From assembly GCA_910574455.1 (NCBI GenBank), contig CAJSYZ010000009.1, forward strand, positions 3,675,040 through 3,739,039: 64,000 bases of DNA, in the 5' to 3' direction. This document shows, in pieces, positions 11,060-22,540 of the stretch. The notes under the pieces were generated by a model that worked only from the letters and a program-made list of their open reading frames with translations, was not told the origin of the DNA and ran no database searches. Source of the stretch: Trichaptum fuscoviolaceum (Eukaryota > Basidiomycota > Agaricomycetes > Hymenochaetales > Trichaptaceae). The number at the start of each line of letters is the position of its first letter. Within the stretch, counting starts at the first letter, position 1. The position numbers and the translations under genes are program-made.

Positions 11060-14000
11060 TCACTGCCCCGGCCCCTCATCCTCGACTGCTACTGGCGATT
11101 CCTTGCTCTTAACTTCCTCAGCCGGTTGATCATTGCGTGTGACAGCGTCGTCTTCTGTTTCAGCGATCTCGGGCTCGCGGTTCGGACCGCTTGGTGTAGA
11201 GTCTACGACTTCTGGTCCTCCTGTAATCGCGGCCAACGGTGAATGTTCGTCGGATGGGTAAGCTTCATCATCGGGTTGCCGTCGCAATTCCTGCTCAGTG
11301 CCTGTCTGTCTAGTTTCCACAGCTACAAACCCGGGTTGTGGTACAGACGCGCTGACTATACTCCCGTGGGGCGATCCAGATACACTACCATGGTCGTTTT
11401 GATTTTCGCTCCTTGATTGCGAACGTGAAGATTCACGGTTGCGCTCGGGCGAATGCTCTTCCTCGGTCCAACTTTCACTCCATTCTGCCATAATCTCTTC
11501 ACGTCTTGGAGCCAGCACGGGCCTCACGCTCAAATTAAACACTTCGTAGAGCTCAGGATAACCCCAGAGTCCATTCTTGAGATATCGTTCTAAAGTGTTA
11601 ACGCCGATCCTACTATTCGTCAATACAGAACACATTTCTTGCATTGGAATATGATCCTCACCCTCCATCCTCCCAGAAGCCAATATCAATTATAACTCGC
11701 TTTTCAAGGTTTCCTTCTCCGAACCGGCTCAGAAGGGAGGCGCGATATCGATTCTTTGCCGCTTCGGCATGAGTTTTCAGATCTGGCTCATCCTGAGTTT
11801 GTTCTGCTCCTTCAGGCCTATTGTTTTCTCCTAGTTCGATGTCGCCTAGTCGTTGACCTTGCTGAGAGGATTGGGTACTAGTCCTCAGGAAAAGGCAACA
11901 GAATTTCGAAAGGAACCTTTTTGCCCCTTGAGCGCATTTCTTGGTCGAAACTCCAATACGGCGGATGAACTTTGAAAGAAGGTATGGGTCTGACCAGGCA
12001 CGAGATCTCCGGCATAGTTTGTAATTAACCTGTCCTACACGTTTATCCATCCCGAATGCCCTTAAAACTCAATGTCAGCTCGAATATGGCATTGCTAGAG
12101 AAAACGGAGATACCAATAGATGTTCCGGAGCAGATGTAACCGGTACGCCCACGACTTGTCGTAACATTCTTTCATAAATGTCCCAATGCGTTTCAAAATC
12201 GTCCGGCTCCACTTCAAAATTCTTTTCATGCCTTTCTCGAATCCTACGCCTTTCCCAAACCATTCCATGGCTGTCCTTATCCACTTTGTGTTCTTGAAAA
12301 TCCATCTTGCCCACTGGGATTCATGTTTCAGTTGGTAGATGAACCAGGCTGTGACCGACAGGATGCACATGCTATGCAACCCTGTGAAGACGTTTGTGGC
12401 GAGAGAAACAAAACGTGGCTATGGTATATTGAGATAATTTATTCGACGTAAAATCTGTTTTGTAACGCACCTGGACAGACCAATATGCAAAGAGATTTAG
12501 GCCAACGACGAAAGCGACAGCGGCCACGATTAGGAAAACCATAGGCGCCTTATCAAGCCAGAACCGAATCAATATAGGTGTTCCACGCGGTGAATAATAC
12601 CTGTGAAAGCAACATCAATACGAGAACAAAATGCCGTCTGATATAAGCCACCTACACTGAGGATCTACGCCATGTCACGCCAAGTAGGCTGCTCACACCC
12701 GAGGAGACGCTGAAGACCAGCGATAGAAACCAAAAGAAGTTAACTACTCCTCTCAGAAAGCTGGACGCCTCTCCGTCGGGTTGCGCGTACGTGAATTGAA
12801 GTGTGGTTGCTGTCACGCTGGAGAAGAAGGTGGCGATCGTTGTGATGTTGATGTATCGTGTCGTATCCCTCTCCTTCTCCTCGGCAAGAAAAGTAGGTAG
12901 GGCTGTCGTAGTTTAGCGCATATAGGCAGATACTAAGGACTGAGAACTTACATTTCTCTCCAAAGGTCTTCAGCTCGTCGGCCACAGTGCCTGCACCGAC
13001 TTTCGCGGAGTTCCTTTCAAAAGCTTCTTTAGGCGCAACCATGACTTCTTCCAACTCGGCGAAAAGACTATAGCAGATATACTCCATGCATTCAGTTGGC
13101 TCATTGCGATGCATGAAGCCTAGCATCGGTACCGTTAGAAATTCTGTTGGTTCAGTTGATATTTGGTCATACCATGGATTGTATGCATCCCGTTCTTCGT
13201 GACAAAAGTGTTAGGCATCGGTTATATATTGCAGCAATGTAGCTCACCCATAGACAATCCGCCCATCTTTTCACTTCACGAAAGTAGAACGCGTGCTTTT
13301 GGTGGTACAGGCTACCCTTGAATTTACTGACGGCAAAAGATAGTTGTGCAAGAGAGTACGTGAAATACTCAATTTCATTTAGTCTTTCTATGTCGCTTGT
13401 CAAAGTCTGGCAATCTGATGTATGAGATGTCACGCACTATTTGGATCCGAGTTCAAAATGTTAATCAGTAACTGAACGGGATCATGTAGGTAGAACTGGA
13501 CTTCTTTTGCGGATTCAATGACCTCCTTGTCTCCTCCGACGATGCCATAATGTGCGATAAGGTGGTCCAGCTACTTCTTTGATCAGATACATTTTGCACA
13601 GTGGAAGCCTCAAACATACCTCAACTCGCATTCTATCACATGCTCTGCAGAGGGATGATTAATTCAGACACACAACAAAAATCGGGTACGAAGCCATACA
13701 TTTGGTGTGTTTTACATCTTTCCTTCAACCGTGCATTCGTGTCTAGATCCAGCAAGACACTAGTGGAGTCCGAGTTTTCGGTCCGAAAGACGCGTCTTAT
13801 GTATTCCCGACGCTTGTCGTCAAACTCCTCTGGCTTTTGCAACGCCAGCCATTTCATTGCAGCTTCGATACAATCAACATGACTCAGCGAAAACATTACC
13901 CGCGCACCGTAATTGCACTCAACTACTTACATGCTTCTTCGAATGCCATCATTGCTTCGGCGGCATTGGCCATCGCCGTTTCCAATTCGGAGAAGAAGAC

Positions 14001-15132
14001 ATCGTGGATGTACGACAAACATTCAACAAATTTACCAGATCTTACGCGATCTATCTCATTGTTGTTAGTTATCAATTTACCGTAGATAGGCTTCATTCCT
14101 ACCTCTTATTTCATAGTAATCCCCAATCTTCGCGTAAGATATTAGCCCGAGAAGTCGATCAAAGATCCGGTACTCACAATAAGACAGCTGCACCATTGCA
14201 ATATTTTATTCTTGAATGCTGTGTCCTCGGGAAGCGAGGGCGAAAGGGGACTGACGAGCCTGTCAAGTGAACCAAAGGAGTTTCTCACACCTTCGAATGC
14301 CTGTTCGCGTTCTGAACCATCACGGTAGGTATTATTGATAGTTTCTACTCCCGAATACTACGCACCATCGGCAACCGCATCCAAAGCTTTCTCTACACAT
14401 CGCACATGCTCAAGCATTCCTTTTCGTAGCGACTCTGCTTTTCCCTCGTCACCTCCGACAATGCCCAAGTGCGCAATGTAGTATTGAAGCTGATTTTGTC
14501 AGTACGGATCATTTCGTGTGGTTGATAGTACCGGATATGTACCTCCACCTGCATCTTCTCACATTCGCTAAAGCATAATTAGACTCGGTTTTACTGCTTG
14601 CTTTGCATGAAGTACCGTTTGTATTTGGTGCATCGTTTCTTGTACTGTGCTATCTTTTCAGGACTCGGCCAGTCTTAAAAATGCAATAAGATTCATTACC
14701 ATCGAGATTGAAATCATTACTCACTCTGGGGCTCATCATTGCCAACGACGTTTCCTGGAGTCGCGTCCGGAATTTCATGAATTTCATGCTCTTTCGCGGC
14801 TTCATGCTGTGTTGAAATTTCGCCACTCTTTTCTCCCGCCTCTGTGTAGACTTCAGTCGTTGCTATCCGCATAACGCGACAGCCAAGGCTCACTGATCGA
14901 TAGAGTCACGGTTTGATGCAGTGTGTCCAAAGATATCTGCATTTGTTTCATGGCATCCTGAATACCGCCACAGAAAGCATTGAGCGCTTGAAGTTGGGGA
15001 GCGTCCAAACCCTCTTCTCGGTAGTTTAGCATTGTGCGTCCAAGCAAATACAGGCACATACCTATTGGAAGGTCTGCGAAATCAGATCAGTCGTGAGCTC
15101 AAAAGCGACAAATATTGGGACGAACCAGGCAT
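11060..15132 (-). CDS. Multi-exon predicted membrane protein M1 with helical repeats
   Basis: Not a family I can name. Start proposed at 15132 (MPGSS), where the paralog M2 also starts, but M1 has an in-phase TGA about 17 codons later where M2 has CGA, so either the true start differs or this copy is damaged. The N-terminal two-thirds is spread over many short exons encoding amphipathic helices. The segment AHLGIVGGD (about 14460) recurs as AHYGIVGGD (about 13535), showing an internal repeat. Hydrophobic, likely transmembrane segments follow at about 12880-12660 (VVNFFWFLSLVFSVSSGV), 12560-12470 (KAPMVFLIVAAVAFVVGL) and 12370-12320. The tail is basic, then acidic, Ser/Pro-rich and probably disordered, ending at 11060. 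A diverged second copy lies at 51450-57735. Confidence 0.5.
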
Positions 15133-15800
15133 CTTGGTGGGGAGCAGGTGGGAGCAAGAGGGAAAGAATAGCTGTCGGTGCTAGGCCCCTACACGACAGT
15201 GCAGCGCTAATCAAAACCGTGACGTACCTTTTCAAAAGCGAATTGAGCGGAAGAAAAACCACGGTCGAACATCGGCTGTCGGTGGGCGCCTTATTAAATC
15301 TGAGCATTAGACTTTAAAATAGCGGCCTACTTTACCTTCTCTGTATGTCTTCAAGTTGTGCAACGCGAGGTACAAGATGCATTACAGCCAGTGCAGAAGA
15401 GTATACTTTATGTCGACTAGGCGCATCGCCATCACCCGGTAGTAGCCTGAAAATCATGTGAGGTCATTGTGGACCGGGTTCTTTTCAACTTGAAGTCTTT
15501 TGCCCTGAGTTCTGGGGTCGTGGGTGATGTCTAAGGCCAAGCAGTCATCGATCGGCCTCGTGTAAACCTTCCTTTCAAACTACAACCAGTCCTGAGAGAG
15601 TTGAGCACAAAACCGACCTATGATCTTATTGATACGCCCAGAATGGAGAAGAGAGCGTCAATCAAGTCCAGTGGTATTCAGCGGAGATGAACGTCCGTCA
15701 GAGGAAAGGCACGGCGCGGTGGCGTCGCTTTCAAGCTCCGGTGATTGACGGAAAGAAAGCTTTCCCGATTCGAACTAAAATTTTACATCCCGATCAGGCT
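15133..15800. other. Upstream region of M1 up to the large insertion
   Basis: Contains no supported gene. Parts resemble the region upstream of M2 (about 57740-58460), so the M1/M2 duplication includes 5' flanking DNA. It ends with the 9-bp target site GATCAGGCT at 15792-15800. Confidence 0.5.
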
Positions 15801-15904
15801 CAACCTCGTTCCCAGGGGCCGTCAGAGCCGGCTTCCATAACTAGCTTACCGTCGGAATATCCTAATTAGTGTTTGTAACAAACAAGACATAACTTAACGA
15901 GAAT
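15801..15904 (+). repeat. Left TIR of MULE-like element
   Basis: 104 bp, matching the reverse complement of 48559-48662 with a single mismatch (C at about 15850 versus T). The homology continues further inward but is interrupted by the TA-flanked MITE that starts at 15906. Confidence 0.85.
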
Positions 15905-15905
15905 A

Positions 15906-16925
15906 CTGTCACATGACCATATTCCGATCACCAGCAATGTTTCCTTTATTTACATTATTACAGAAAGCCGTGAAGCTGTAAAAAGTTTACAGAGTAGTAG
16001 TATTTCATATTGGCTGCCTGTTTGAAAAGTCTTAGATTTTATATATGCGCTATGATGTAGCTATGATTATTTTTGCTGAGGAAGTCAAATTTCACGCTGG
16101 GTCTCGAGAATGCCCTGCATCCGATCAGCGTGAGAAATGCCTTTTATGGTATACTTGCAAAGCCTTTTACGGTGATTGCATATAGTGAGTGGATGAACAC
16201 ATCACAGAATAAGTACTAGAAGGCTCAATTGTTATCCGTTTTCCATGAAACCAAGTTCACATTAAAGCTGTCGTTATTGGCTATCTATTAGGTTGACTTT
16301 ATTCCCTACACGGGCAAAAATGTTTTGTCAAGGGCATCTTTTCCCTACACATTACAAAATCAGTCATAGTAAGTTATCTGTCGCATTACATGCAATCACT
16401 GAGCCCATAAAACTCTCATAAATTCACAGGTAGTAGACAAGTATATAGTTACTAAGATAAAAGCTTAAAAGGACCAAAAGTAATTGTGCTAAGATTTGTA
16501 TAGACCAGACATTTCATCAGCTTGAAATTTGAGCACTTTTTCACAGTCCAGCTTAACTATTTTATAGCATTTTGTAGATCATTTAAATTTATAAATACAA
16601 GGGAGATATAAGGTGAGATCATATAGGCCTTTTTTATGGAGGAAGTTTGAAGTTGGTTGTTAAGACGGTTCTTTTTAAATGTGCATTTCAATCAAAGAGA
16701 GAATATGCAAAATGCCCTTTTTAGCCTGTTTTCATCGAATTTTTGAGTGTATTCTTATAATTGTACTATAGCTAATGATACTACTTCCGTTATAAATAGG
16801 CAGTTTGTCTGATAGTATCTCAAACATCCTCCCTACAAAAAGAATCACTCATTGAGCTTGCCTACAGCGTTGTAGAAGCTTGGTGATCGGTTCATGGGCG
16901 TGAGCGGATGTAGGGCACGTGACAG
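15906..16925. mobile_element. 1.0-kb TA-flanked MITE inside the left TIR
   Basis: Flanked by TA (15904-15905 and 16926-16927), with inverted ends beginning CTGTCACATGACC on the left and CTGTCACGTGCCC on the right (reverse complement). It interrupts a sequence that is continuous in the right subterminal region, which supports insertion. Very AT-rich with no coding potential. The TA duplication suggests mobilisation by a Tc1/mariner-type transposase (inference). Confidence 0.65.
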
Positions 16926-16926
16926 T

Positions 16927-17022
16927 AGTCAGAGACGGCTTTCCATTCTCGTTAAGACATAACTTAACGAGAATAGTCAGAGACGGCTTTCCATTCTCGT
17001 TAAGACATAACTTAACGAGAAT
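16927..17022 (+). repeat. Two tandem 48-bp repeats with internal hairpin
   Basis: Two identical 48-bp units (16927-16974 and 16975-17022), followed by the first 10 bp of a third. Each contains CTCGTTAAG-ACATAA-CTTAACGAG, a perfect 9-bp stem with a 6-nt loop. The same motif occurs in the MULE TIRs, so this looks like local amplification of a subterminal unit, perhaps a transposase-binding module (inference). Confidence 0.75.
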
Positions 17023-17042
17023 AGTCAGAGACATCCTCCTTC

Positions 17043-17139
17043 CCAGGGTCTCATTGACGTCCACGCCACATGTAACTACCAAATTAGTAAATGCGCAAAT
17101 AAACCAAACTTTGAAAGTTGGACGTCAATGAGACCCTGG
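17043..17139. repeat. Short inverted-repeat element with perfect 21-bp arms
   Basis: Arms at 17043-17063 and 17119-17139 are perfect inverted copies (beginning CCAGGGTCTCATTGACG) around a 55-bp spacer. The spacer resembles 48425-48485 in inverted orientation, so related small elements sit near both ends of the large element. Confidence 0.65.
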
Positions 17140-17581
17140 CTGAAAACTCTTTGTCAGCAAGCCCGCTCATCGTCGCGGCGTTCCGCCGGGAACCACCGCC
17201 GTACAATGGCGGCCTCGATTTCTCAAGAGCAAGCGCAGTTTTCGCAGCAATAAAAATGTGTGGCATTATATCTTTGTTAATAGAGCATTTCTTTTGCAGA
17301 ATAAGTGAGAACAGTAGCTGTAAGAGAGCTTTGAAAGCTTAACTGCATGCATATATAGACACATTACATGAATATGCACCACACTATCAGTTCAATGTAT
17401 TGATGCTACTATCAAATGCATAATAATACTCTTAATAACTTATTGTACCATAACACCAAGTTCCAAAGCTTCAAATTGATGCATGAGCAATTATATCGAG
17501 GCCGCCATTATACGGCGGTGGTTCCTGGCGGAGCGCCGCGACGATGAGCGGGCTTGCTGACAAAGAGTTTGTTGCCAGGGT
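17133..17581. mobile_element. 449-bp MITE with 87-bp TIRs
   Basis: Inverted arms at 17133-17219 and 17495-17581, clearly matching with scattered mismatches (shared core CTCTTTGTCAGCAAGCCCGC). The interior is AT-rich and non-coding. The target duplication is not clear because the ends overlap the neighbouring inverted repeat. Confidence 0.7.
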
Positions 17582-18080
17582 ACCATTGAGCTCTAATTCC
17601 CGCGACCCCGAAGGGTTCGCTTGGGTACCTTAGGAAAACGCAACTGTCCGGATTCTCTGCCAAAACTCATCCGGTCTCGTGACCTGCACTTTCGGTACCG
17701 AAACCACCTTTCAAAGTAAGTTGTTCTCACGCGTTTTTGCAGTCCTTGACGATCCACCATTCGCGGGTCAATGGCGTGCTGCCCTGCAGTACCTTCGCAA
17801 TGAACAACAGCAGCCCAAGCATCTCCGTGTCTACAACACCACGGCGGTGCGAAACCACCGTAGTCTGGGAGGACATCCAGCACTGGCAACAAGCGGACCA
17901 AGACTGTGTCAGGTGAATGAGCATTGTAGCTGCCGGAAACACGGGGAGAACTGCTCAAGCACAGCTGGTCCTGCTGCACGTCCAAGCTCAAATTGTGGCA
18001 ATGGGTACGTGGCCCGGGCTTTGAGTGGGCACGCCGCGTCCTCCCTGGCACTATTGCAGGTCGCTTAACTGGAAGTCGGC
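17582..18080 (+). other. Captured DNA of uncertain origin
   Basis: GC-richer than its surroundings and likely gene-derived. An open frame of 129 codons (17679-18068) and other frames such as the one containing VVWEDIQHWQQADQDC look partly protein-like, but none is recognised. It probably belongs to the host-gene fragment set of the MULE-like element. Confidence 0.3.
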
Positions 18081-18835
18081 AGGAACGAAGGTCATTGGCG
18101 GCGGGACTGGGAATGATGGTGTCTTTGCAAATGTCACTGCGAAACTGAGTCTCTCCAAGGACATAGTGGAAGGTGAGCCTAATTTACTGCATTAGCAGAT
18201 TGCTTCTTTACTTTGTAGTCTAACAGGTCTGTTTCAGCTACTTTTGCATCCCATATTCAATAGAAGACAGTGTCAATGTTATACTGGAGGAGACAGAGAA
18301 GGATGCACCACCATTGTATGCCGCCGATCAGGTGGATGTTGTCCCGCCGGACTGGGAGACGACAGACTGGGAGACGACAGCCCATGCGCCTTCGTCCTTA
18401 TCGCCGGGAATGATGCTTCAAGGCGAGCGCCCGATTGATGGTCTCGCAACGGGCACGCTCTTCTCATTTGCTTGGAACATGCTCGTTTCTATTTGCATCC
18501 AATTCGTGGGCTTTCCGCTTACCTACCTCTTGCATACTACACATGCGGCGAAGCTTTGTGCTTGTGCTGGTCTTGGCTTGCCGCTGCTGCAATATGGGTT
18601 TGCGTTGAGGACGGACGAGGATGACAAAGGCATAGGCACGAATGCCAGTGGTGAAGAGAGCATGTGGGGCGGCTAGGGAAATCCTGAGGACATTGTACCT
18701 TTACCGGCGCCGACGTTTGATACAGCTGCGGCTGCTGAAAGTTGGGAAGCTACTCACAATGGGACTGTTCCTGTGGCAGATGCTTCTGCGGCAGCAAGAG
18801 TATGTATAATACTTCTGTACTGTATGTGTGCTTAA
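18081..18835 (+). pseudogene. BSD2/NDFIP-type protein fragment
   Basis: Fragment of a BSD2/NDFIP family gene, small Golgi/endosomal membrane adaptors for ubiquitin ligases that act in metal-transporter turnover. The first part reads VIGGGTGNDGVFANVTAK (from about 18090), a family signature. After an intron-like gap (about 18173-18263) come KDAPPLYAADQVDVVPPDWE and the membrane part IDGLATGTLFSFAWNMLVS and VGFPLTYLLHTTHAAKLC (18430-18560). The frame meets a TAG at 18674-18676 and stays open for about 50 further codons (NPEDIVPLPAPTFD), so the copy carries a premature stop. The N-terminal part of the gene is missing. It is one of several host-gene pieces in the large element. Confidence 0.75.
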
Positions 18836-19273
18836 AAATATAATATTTTCTTCCTCTCACTCTCACTCTAACCGCATTCCCGGGTAGCGGGCTTTGCTGT
18901 GAGTTAGCTCACAGCCTTTAACTGCTTGTTCCCGATACCGTTTAGGTTGAGGGTTCTCCACCCAGAATTGTACAAGTAAAATCGTCAAATCACGTGTAAG
19001 TCATGCCTTTCTGTGTATGTAATCACTTTTTTCTCGTGACTTTCTCGTTCCCTTACTCCCACTGGGAGTAAAGGGCACTGTATCCCCTAAATTCGAACGT
19101 GTCAGTTTTCACCGGGGTTTCTCCGTTTTTATTTTCTTATGTAAACTGTATTGCTTTTGCCTTTTTACCTCTTTTTCAAACTCAATGACCCGGAATGGGG
19201 GAGTAAGGGATCTGCCGGCGAAGCTCGGCCCGTTATCTAGTGTGTTGGCTACGCGCTTCTTTTTTCCCTTTTA
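18836..19273. repeat. Non-coding segment with hairpins and a dispersed terminal repeat
   Basis: Contains a perfect hairpin GCTGTGAG-TTAG-CTCACAGC (about 18894-18913) and, at about 19047-19244, a segment that recurs inverted at about 35084-35240. The shared parts are TTCCCTTACTCCC with a nearby inverted copy, and GGGAGTAAGGGA followed by TGCCGGCGAAGCTCGGCCCG. It probably marks the end of another transposon family. No gene. Confidence 0.55.
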
Positions 19274-19449
19274 CTGCTCTTTTCATATTTATGCGGAATC
19301 GCAAATTTGTGCGAGGCCCCGTGTAACACTATGTGTGACAGGTAGTGCCTGTGCCGCCTTGCCGAAGAGAACCAGCTGTATGGTACTGTATATAATATTG
19401 AAGTGCCACAGTGGCTGAGAATTACTATTTGTAGAGGCCTGTTCTCACG

Positions 19450-20576
19450 ATGGCTCCACGCCAGCATTGCGTCCGACGCAGAATCGCTAATTCCACTGCG
19501 TCGTCGCAAATGCCTTGTCGCAATATCTCTGCTGACCTCAAAGCACGTATACCTGTCCTTCGATTTGAGCTTCAATTGTCTGTCAAAGAGATATGCAAGA
19601 TTCTTGGAATACAGAAGACTACAGTGTACAAGACCTTGGAATATTACTGCAGATTTGACACAACTGTCAATCCTGATGCAGACCTTTCACGAGTACGTCG
19701 TCCTCGCATTCTGAAGTCTACTCATATAAGTTTTATCAGGAAGCTCCTCAGCAAGGATAAGGAGCTTTATATCGATGAGATACAGGACCGTTTGGAAGAA
19801 ACATATGGTATCAAGATCAGTGTCACAACACTCTGGCGGACAATGCAACGGCTGCAATTTAGCCACAAGCAAACCAGTCCACGAGCAATGGAGCGCGATA
19901 GCACTAAATGTGCGATATATATGAATGAGATTGCTGATATTGCTCCTGATCCAGATATGTTGATGTTTACTGACGAGTCTTCAAAAGACGAACGGACAGC
20001 AACACGACGGTTTGGCTGGTCTCCCCGTGGGGTACGCTGTGCAACAAGGAGCTACTTTGTGTGTGGTCGGCGGTACACAATACTTCCAGTGCTATCGCTT
20101 GATGGCATCATTGCACATGATATAATTGAAGGCTCAGTAACATCTGCAATTTTCCTTCAATTTCTTCGAGACATGGTGGTATGTGTTCGACTCATTGTTG
20201 TGTACATGCTTTGCTAATAAGGAGGCCCCAGATTCCACTTACAAACCCATATCCAGGTCCACGCAGTGTCCTTGTTCTTGATAACTGCAGTATTCACCAC
20301 GCAGAGGAGATTCGTCATTTAGTTGAAGATGAAGCATGTGAGTGTGCGTGATTCTTGGGTTTTGGAATTACTGCTTATTACAATTTAGTATGCAAACTAG
20401 TTTTCCTTCCACCTTATTCACCGGACTATAATCCCATTGAACTTGCCTTCGCTCACATGAAGGCATTTTTTTGTCGGAATCGCCACGACCGCACATTATC
20501 TGTGATGGACCGGGCGTGCTATGGCATAACTTCAAGAATGGCGAAGCAGTACTTTATCGCATCTGGTTATATGTAA
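19450..20576 (+). CDS. Tc1/mariner-like DDE transposase
   Basis: Cut-and-paste transposase. The N-terminal helix-turn-helix region includes LSVKEICKILGIQKTTVYKT (about residues 40-60) and a second HTH-like part near IDEIQDRLEETYGIKISVTT. Catalytic acidic residues: first Asp in MFTDESSK (about 19972), second Asp in VLDNCSIHH (about 20280), Glu in PPYSPDYNPIEL (about 20440). Two introns restore one frame: about 20176-20231 (joins RDMV to IPLTN) and about 20340-20389 (joins VEDEA to LCKLVF). With that model 35 residues separate the second Asp and the Glu. There are no premature stops. The terminus GYM is followed by TAA at 20574-20576. Confidence 0.85.
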
Positions 20577-20631
20577 TTAGTTATTGCAAGATTGCGACTT
20601 TTCAATCTATATCATAGAGTAAAGCTTCTAA

Positions 20632-22312
20632 TTACATGTCTTCATCATCGGAGTCAAATTCGGTGTCCTCCTTTGCTCTATAGCCTTCGGGAACAGGACA
20701 GAATGCATGAAGAGCCTCATTATAATACTCCACGAGTTTGATGTCCGGATTAGGCACATAGTCCTTCTTTGTCTTCACCACTGGCTCTCCGTGCCATCGT
20801 TTTTCGCCACCACCATGATAACTGGTTCGATAACTGATGCATGCGCGTTTTGCTGGTTGATGGTTGAAGTCTTCTTCATCCTGCATGGCACGTTTCCTTG
20901 CACTCCGTGCCTGACTATTCCACCATGCATCAGCTTGCTCTCGAAGTCGCACTGCATCACCAGCTTTGATCCCAATCTCCATAAGATGTGCCAATGGTAC
21001 CTTTGACAAGATGTCCGGCCCAAATGCTGCATTGTGTAAAGCATGCTCATAAGTCATTGCATCTTGAACTCCTAGCTTCTCCTCGGCATAATGAAGAAAG
21101 TTAGCAATATCTGAAGGCTGATAAGTGAGAGGTTCAAGATCCTCGACTGGAGCAGACAAGCGACGCGAAGGTGTTGAAAGCACATTGGAGAAGCGACGTG
21201 CAGCTCCTCGTATAGGTGTCAAAGGAAGCTTTGCATGCTTTGATCCACCCGAAATAAGACGTTCTAATGTCGAAAAAATATTGGCAACCTGAGTAAGATC
21301 ACCTGCAGCAGGTGTGCTTGGTGTCGGAGTACTTGGTCTTGATGTAAGTGCTGCTCTGCGACGAGTAGGATCAAATGCCTCCGTATTTGGAGGCTCATTG
21401 ATAGTTGCAATGGCATCATACTGAAGGTGTAATTAGATCATGGCAGTACTACAAAACAGAAACTGAGTTTACAATGTGTCTGGCCCATTCCTTCGTCATT
21501 AATGGTGTCAATCGCAGCTTATACCCGTCTGGGAATGTGTAAATGATAGTTTGATCATTCTCGTTGCCATACTTGGTCTCTATGAGCTTGCGAATGCGAG
21601 CCAATTGGCGGGCTACCTCAGAGTCAGCCTGATTGAATCAAAATTCAAACATTAGCGTAGCTTTAAATGTAAGAATCGGTAAACATACCGTAGTTTCCGA
21701 AGCTGCTTCTGCGTGAGATCCATCAATCCCCACGGTATTGTTTGCAAGCTATTATGATGGCAAAGTAAGTTATATAAAGAGCAATGGTAGAGCTACATGT
21801 ACGACTCACTAGTGCATGAGCTTGTTCTACTTCAGCCAGTTCAAACATCACAGTAACTTTTGAAGGACTTGGCCGGGCCTCCAAAAGAGCCTTTACCATC
21901 TCCACATAGTCCTCAATTCCTTCGATATCAAGGGCATTTGCTTTGCTAATCAAGAGAAGCAAGTTTCAGTGCGGGAGAAGCAATGTGTGATAATCAAAGT
22001 AGAGACGTACGGACGGCCCGGATGAAAGTAGTACTTGAATGTAAAAGCTTGCTGTTCTGTCGGCACCTTGAATTTCTCATCTTGTTTGTGTTTAGCAAGG
22101 CATTGACGAAGGAATTCAAGGTAATTTTCTGATGTAGCAGCAAAGATGTAAGGGGATTCCTTCGTCTTTGTTTCTTTGTGAGTTTTTGCCGTTGCTTTTC
22201 GGGTACCATTGCCATTTGGGGCCGTGACTGTCGAAGTTATTGTGAGAGTAAATGCAACAGTGAGCTCTTCTGTTGTATCGACTTCAGAATGAGTGCTCTC
22301 ATTGTCCGACAT
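20632..22312 (-). CDS. Accessory protein of the Tc1/mariner-like element, SAM-like domain
   Basis: Second gene inside the same TIRs, convergent with the transposase. Start at 22312 (MSDNESTHSEVD). Exons about 22312-22009, 21950-21800, 21750-21430 and 21420-20632 give a protein of roughly 480 residues. The N-terminus is Ser/Thr-rich. The middle is helical (GIEDYVEMVKALLEA; ARIRKLIETKYGNENDQT). A C-terminal region (YQPSDIANFLHYAEEKLGV through LAHLMEIGIKAGDAVRL) has the length and helix pattern of a SAM domain. Then comes a Lys/Arg-rich stretch (QARSARKRA, QPAKRACISY) and an acidic end (DSDDEDM). By analogy it could be a DNA- or protein-binding transposition cofactor, but this is inference. Confidence 0.65.
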
Positions 22313-22540
22313 AGTGCACTTGAGCTGGCTTTAGAGGATGCAAGCAATGTATTTTCTTTTTTCATTTTTGTCAATTATCGGGGCATACAAAACTAATCCC
22401 TAGTCCTATACTTATTTGGATTGCCGGTTTTCGGCTTTGAGCTACCAGCACCTTGGCTCAGGCTACCTCAGGCTGTCACACATAGTGTTACACGGGGCCT
22501 CGCACAAATTTGCGATTCCGCATAAATATGAAAAGAGCAG

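Larger units (their letters stand above)
19274..22540. mobile_element. Tc1/mariner-like element with two convergent genes
   Basis: 3267 bp flanked by TA (19272-19273 and 22541-22542). The TIRs are perfect over 68 bp (starting CTGCTCTTTTCATATTTATG), which suggests recent activity. It encodes a DDE transposase on plus and a second, convergent gene on minus, 55 bp apart at their stops. It is inserted between the BSD2 fragment and the glucan-synthase fragment of the larger element. Confidence 0.85.
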
